Shown piece by piece: positions 60,301 to 64,000 of a stretch of 64,000 bases of DNA; position 1 is the stretch's first letter; every line of letters starts with the position of its first letter. The notes beneath the pieces were generated by a model. The model did no database searches. It saw only the letters and a program-made list of their open reading frames with translations, and had not been told where the DNA came from. A program made the translations under genes and the position numbers. This DNA is from Myoxocephalus aenaeus (taxonomy: Eukaryota > Chordata > Actinopteri > Perciformes > Cottidae), in contig JBAMJR010000089.1 in assembly GCA_038501785.1 (NCBI GenBank), forward strand, positions 984,001-1,048,000, read 5' to 3'.

Positions 60301-62949
60301 GCAGCACTTTCAGCCAGGTGAGACAAAGAAAAACTGACAAACTATATTTTTTTAGTTTTGTTGTATTTTTGGGATAAAGGTAGTTGGTATACATTAAGAA
60401 AACAGCCACAAATTTGGTCAATGTTCACTCTGCATAGAGCAGGAGTTTCCTCTCTACCGTCTACATCTAAATACCTAAAATGCCCCATAAAATAAAATGA
60501 ATAGTGCATCAACATCATGAGGGCTAGACAAATTAGTGTGTTTGCCACATGAGACTGAAACTGTTTTTTGAATAAAAACTAACAAAGAAATCCTTTAAAT
60601 AATATGGCTGAGTAGAGGATACAATTATCATCAGAGTATTTTTAGTGATTTTAAAAACCTGTATCTGTCTTGACTAAAATAACTAAACACACAGCATTTG
60701 ACCCCACCCCCTTTGCAATGAATGCCTTTCCATATGTGTGCAAATCATGTTCATGTTATTCCAGAGAATCATGGGACAGAAAATAATGCCTGGGCTGAGA
60801 TTCTTTGGACAAGCCATTGATGGGGACATTGACCTCGGAGAGGACGGACTCCCAGATATTGTTGTCGGATCACAGGGCACTGCTGTTGTCTTAAGGTATG
60901 GACACTGTGAACATTGTATGTGCAATTGCAAACTCCTTCTCTCTCAAAGCCTGACTACATCTCAATGCTGAGTTTTAACAACAAAAGCACCATGAGACAA
61001 TGCACGAACCAGAACAATCATCATGTGCTGTTAATGGTACATGTTGAGTGGGGTCTCAAACTGGCGGCCCTTCTTTTTTCATGTTTTAAAAAACAAGATT
61101 CTTCATATAAATTCAAACTACCCTTAATATACAATTGAAATAAAAAACAAAATTCTATTAAAATGTTTTATTTAGTTTGGCTCAAAATAATGGCAAAGGT
61201 CAAAGGCACATGACCGGGCAGTTTTGGATAAGGAGCGAGCAGGTTATGCGGGGCAGCTGTTTGCAGACCCCTTTTCAGCGGATGTGGAGTGTCCCGAGTA
61301 TGTTGCAAATAGAACGTATTGACTTGCAGTGCAACAGTGATCTAAAAGCTAAATTCAGAGAGGCACAAGGAAAACCAGACATGACTGGACAATTTATGAG
61401 AGAATTGCCAGGTAATGTGCCTTTTTGGAAGCACATATCTGTGTGAGAAACTTTTCTCGATTATGAACTTTAATAAATGCAAGTACAGGTCCAGGCTTAG
61501 TAATGCCTATCGTAAAGCTGTACTCAGGGTTTCCACTGTGACCTCGATCAGGGTCAATGTGGCTCAGCTGTGTGAGCAGAAGCGCTGCCAGGTGTATGGC
61601 AAGAAATAGAATAAAGTACAAATGTATTCAGCGATTGCATTTGTTGGTTCGGTGCAATGTTTCAATAAGTTATTTAAAAAAATCTAATATGTTTGCACTG
61701 TTAAAAGCTAATATAAAAATGGATAGAAACTGCTGGTTGCCTTTTTTGGTTACGAAAATGTTATTAATGTAAAAGTAAATAAATAAGTAAACTTTCAAAA
61801 ATATTGCGCTTTCTGTGTGGCCATGTGCAAAGTCTGATTATCTTTTTGATGAATTTCTTTCAGGTCCAGGCCCATCTTTAATGTCAATGCCCGTCTGTCT
61901 TTTCTACCGAATGAGATAAGTACTGACAAAATTGACTGCCTGGGGAAGACAGATGAAACTTTACCAATGGTTACCCTGACAGCCTGCTTTGAAATGGTAG
62001 AAACAACAAAGAGCAAACCAGGTACGGGCCTGACCCAATAATGGGCTTTATTAGCAGCTGCTGACACATCACACCCTATCAATGTTTTAACCCTGATGTA
62101 TGTATGATGTTTGCAGCGGCAATGAGCTCCGGCCTGAACATCTCGTACATGCTCCATGTGGATCCAATGAGACCAACATTTCGAGGTTTCTTCAGTCAAA
62201 CCAACAAGAAATCTAGAAATCTTAACTCTATCTACGAGCTGAGGGACGAAGATACTTGCTTCAACTACTCCGTCTACATGCCAGTACGGAGATTAATTGA
62301 TCATATTCACCTTCACATATACAGCTATGACCAACTGTACATCTATAAATGTCATCAATGTCTCTATACCTCAGATAGTTTGTGGATTTAAAGTGTTGTG
62401 TGGGTTACAACAGTGGCGGGCCGTCAGGGCCTTCTAAGCCTTCTCTGCTGGCCTAAACAGAATCACAAAGTTATAGCTATTTTATAAATATATTTTTATT
62501 TTTTTAATAATAATAATTATAGCTATTTTATAATGTAATTGTTTTTCACAAATACACTACATGTATTATAATTATTTTTCCCTATTAGCTTATTTTCTCA
62601 TTGCACAGCTGTCTTCATCTGTTCCTCTGCTCCTTCAGGCCTCTGGTATGGCTCGGCTTGGGAGCTTGAGATGCTGACTTATTATTAAAACAGTTATAAT
62701 AATAATTATCATAATACACTAATTCATTATTCAGTCCGTTAGTCTAATGTTGAAACCACATTTTCTCAAATGAACTGTCTGCTTTTTGTCTGAGCTTCAA
62801 CAACAAACAGATTACTTGTTTTTTTCTTGCAGAAATGTGTGAAAGATACATTATCCCCCATCAGCATCAAATTAAACTTTTCCCAAGTTGACAGTGAGAG
62901 TGCGAGTGCCGTCCTGAATATGGACAGCAAAATGCAGGCTGTTATTGAG
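54382..62949 (+). CDS. Leukocyte-type integrin alpha subunit with I domain (5' part, gene runs off the window)
   Basis: Eighteen coding exons keep one frame for 751 codons: 54382-54430, 55817-55934, 56288-56379, 56514-56581, 56677-56791, 56924-57054, 57153-57295, 57447-57594, 57855-57990, 58108-58181, 58701-58818, 58993-59135, 59640-59786, 60120-60317, 60765-60895, 61864-62021, 62117-62283, 62833-62949. Order: signal peptide (FLLTYMVAVAIPVS), propeller start (LTFNIDT...FGYKVLQF), an inserted von Willebrand A-type I domain at about residues 148-333 with MIDAS residues DGSRS, THG and ITDGD, then FG-GAP blades with calcium loops DVNSDGNTD, DLNGDGLRD and DLGEDGLPD, then the start of the thigh domain. 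The I domain is the ligand-binding site; the partner would be a beta-2-like chain. Layout follows ITGAM/ITGAX/ITGAD/ITGAL; I cannot choose among them. Confidence 0.92.
55010..55335. repeat. Dispersed fish repeat fragment in integrin intron 1
   Basis: CTGGCCATCAGGGGGCAACT and GATTGTATAGACGTCTATGG are segments I recall from an abundant fish interspersed repeat. Boundaries are approximate and no family name is offered. Confidence 0.45.
61050..61822 (+). mobile_element. hAT transposon fragment (transposase C terminus) in integrin intron 15
   Basis: The fragment opens with GGGGTCTCAAACTGGCGGCC, like a hAT terminus. It then encodes broken pieces of a Charlie/ZBED-like transposase C terminus: PSMLQIERIDLQCNSDLKAK and PDMTGQFMRELPG, then in another frame CLFGSTYLCEKLFSIMNFNK, RSRLSNAYRKAVLRVSTVTS and NVAQLCEQKRCQV. 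It ends at GCGCTTTCTGTGTGGCC. Frameshifts make it non-functional. It lies 41 bases before integrin exon 16. Confidence 0.8.
62284..62832 (+). other. Integrin intron 17 with a possible transposon end
   Basis: CAGTGGCGGGCCGTCAGGGC at about 62411 looks like the terminus of a hAT-type miniature, but no partner end is visible. The rest is AT-rich. Confidence 0.3.
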
Positions 62950-64000
62950 GTATGTACAGTGACTTCAGTTAAAGGCTGCAGGCCGTCACATTCATTTGAA
63001 TCATTGCTGATTTTTCTTTTTCCATGTGCCCAAATCAACCTGTAAGACATTTGTGAATACATAAAGAAAAGGATCTAGAAGGTGAAATGGAATTCTGTTT
63101 TACAGATGCAACTATGACTTTTGTAAATTTGTCTTTTGTTTTACTTTTCGAAGTCGGAATTTACATTTGGCACAGACAGCAAAGACCTTGAGGATATATT
63201 TGTTACTAAAGATCTGAATTAACCAAACCGTGGTATTTTTCCAGGCTAGCTAGAAACTTAAAATGTACAACTTTTCTATTTTTGTTGTTGTTGTTGTTAT
63301 ATTGACAAGGAATTTGTTCCGACTGAAGATGCACATTTTCAAACACCAATATGAATAAGCTATACTAAACTGTATATCAAGCTTTTGGCTACACAGGCAA
63401 TACTTTTTACTTGAGTTTATAGCCATTATATAATGTTTACCATGTTCACCATCTTAACCTTTTCAAAGTTATTACAATTCCTTTGGGGACCAAAAAAATA
63501 AATGTTGCTACCAAAATTCACGGGAATCCATAAATTGTTGTTGACACCTTGCACTCTGAACCAAAAATATCAACCTGCTGGTGCCACTAGACCAGGGGTC
63601 TCAAACTCAATTTGACTTGGGGCCACCGCTGGTATTGTGATCTTATAGGAGGGCCACACAGAAAGCGCAGTATTTTTGAAAGTTTACTTATTTATTTACC
63701 TTTACATTAATAACATATTAACCAGCAGTTTCTATTCATTTTTATATTAGCTTTAAACAGTGCAAACATATTAGATTAAAAAAAATAACTTATTGAAACA
63801 TTGCACCGAACCAACAAATGCAATCCCTGAATACATTTGTACTTCTTGCCAGACACCTGGGCATCGCTTCTGCTCACACAGCTGAGCCACATTGGCCCTG
63901 ATCGAGGTCACAGTGGAAACCCTTCAGCTTCACGATAGTCATCACTAAGCCTGGACCTGTACTTGCATTTATTAAAGTTCATAGTCAAGAAAAGTTTCTC
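62950..64000 (-). mobile_element. Integrin intron 18 with an inverted second hAT fragment
   Basis: From 63593 (CAGGGGTCTCAAACTC, a hAT terminus) to the window edge the sequence is the reverse complement of 61440-61822. The shared parts include AACTTTAATAAATGCAAGTA, TGGCTCAGCTGTGTGAGCAG and AATGTTTCAATAAGTTATTT. It is therefore a second copy in opposite orientation, retaining its terminus. 62950-63592 shows no exon that fits the integrin. Confidence 0.82.

Noticed and set aside
63153..63223. Candidate exon 19 of the integrin
   Set aside because: The acceptor has a poor pyrimidine tract, the peptide does not match an integrin thigh domain, and it ends in a stop codon.

Overview
This is a teleost fish nuclear genome window. 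The evidence is vertebrate-type genes with many short exons and GT-AG introns, long CA/GT/TA microsatellites, and a repeat load typical of ray-finned fish: Tc1-like transposons, hAT miniatures, a Harbinger-like element and several non-LTR retrotransposon families with fish-type 3' tails. I assembled seven protein-coding genes exon by exon; each keeps a single reading frame through all its splice junctions.

Layout, left to right: ppp1r27 (+, 1428-2590, 165 aa); anapc11 (-, 4309-4985, 84 aa); a 5.6 kb transposon-filled gap; alyref (+, 10719-13251, 260 aa); a 1.9 kb foldback element; arhgdia (+, coding 22699-26505, 203 aa, noncoding first exon near 17.1 kb and a 1.7 kb 3' UTR); a decayed LINE at 28.5-30.2 kb; ppp1r12c (-, 31443-43678, 20 coding exons, 692 aa); a Tc1-like element at 44.7-46.6 kb; qprt (+, 47817-51295, 300 aa); a hAT relic; and the first 18 coding exons (751 codons) of a leukocyte-type integrin alpha chain with an inserted I domain (+, 54382-62949), which continues past the window.

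The genes do not form one pathway. From memory of the human map, ppp1r27/anapc11/alyref/arhgdia match the 17q25.3 cluster and anapc11/alyref are head to head there too. The human counterparts of ppp1r12c (19q13) and of qprt and I-domain integrins (16p11.2) lie elsewhere, so this window joins three human linkage groups. Two genes encode PP1 targeting subunits (ppp1r27, ppp1r12c). ppp1r12c and arhgdia both act in Rho signalling, one as a target of Rho kinase and one as a Rho chaperone.

The most interesting material is mobile DNA. There are three nested insertions whose flanks can be read back together: a Harbinger-like element inside the last codons of an L2-type LINE, a foldback element inside a LINE tail, and a retroposon inside the last codons of a Tc1-like transposase. 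Two Tc1-like elements have transposase spacings that I count as DD36E and DD37E. A 5'-truncated RTE-like LINE has a 12-13 bp target duplication and an open 508-codon frame, and a 450 bp hAT miniature has a perfect 8 bp duplication. The foldback element has arms of about 750 bp carrying subterminal tandem repeats, and I cannot assign it to a family. I found no clearly novel multi-gene system.
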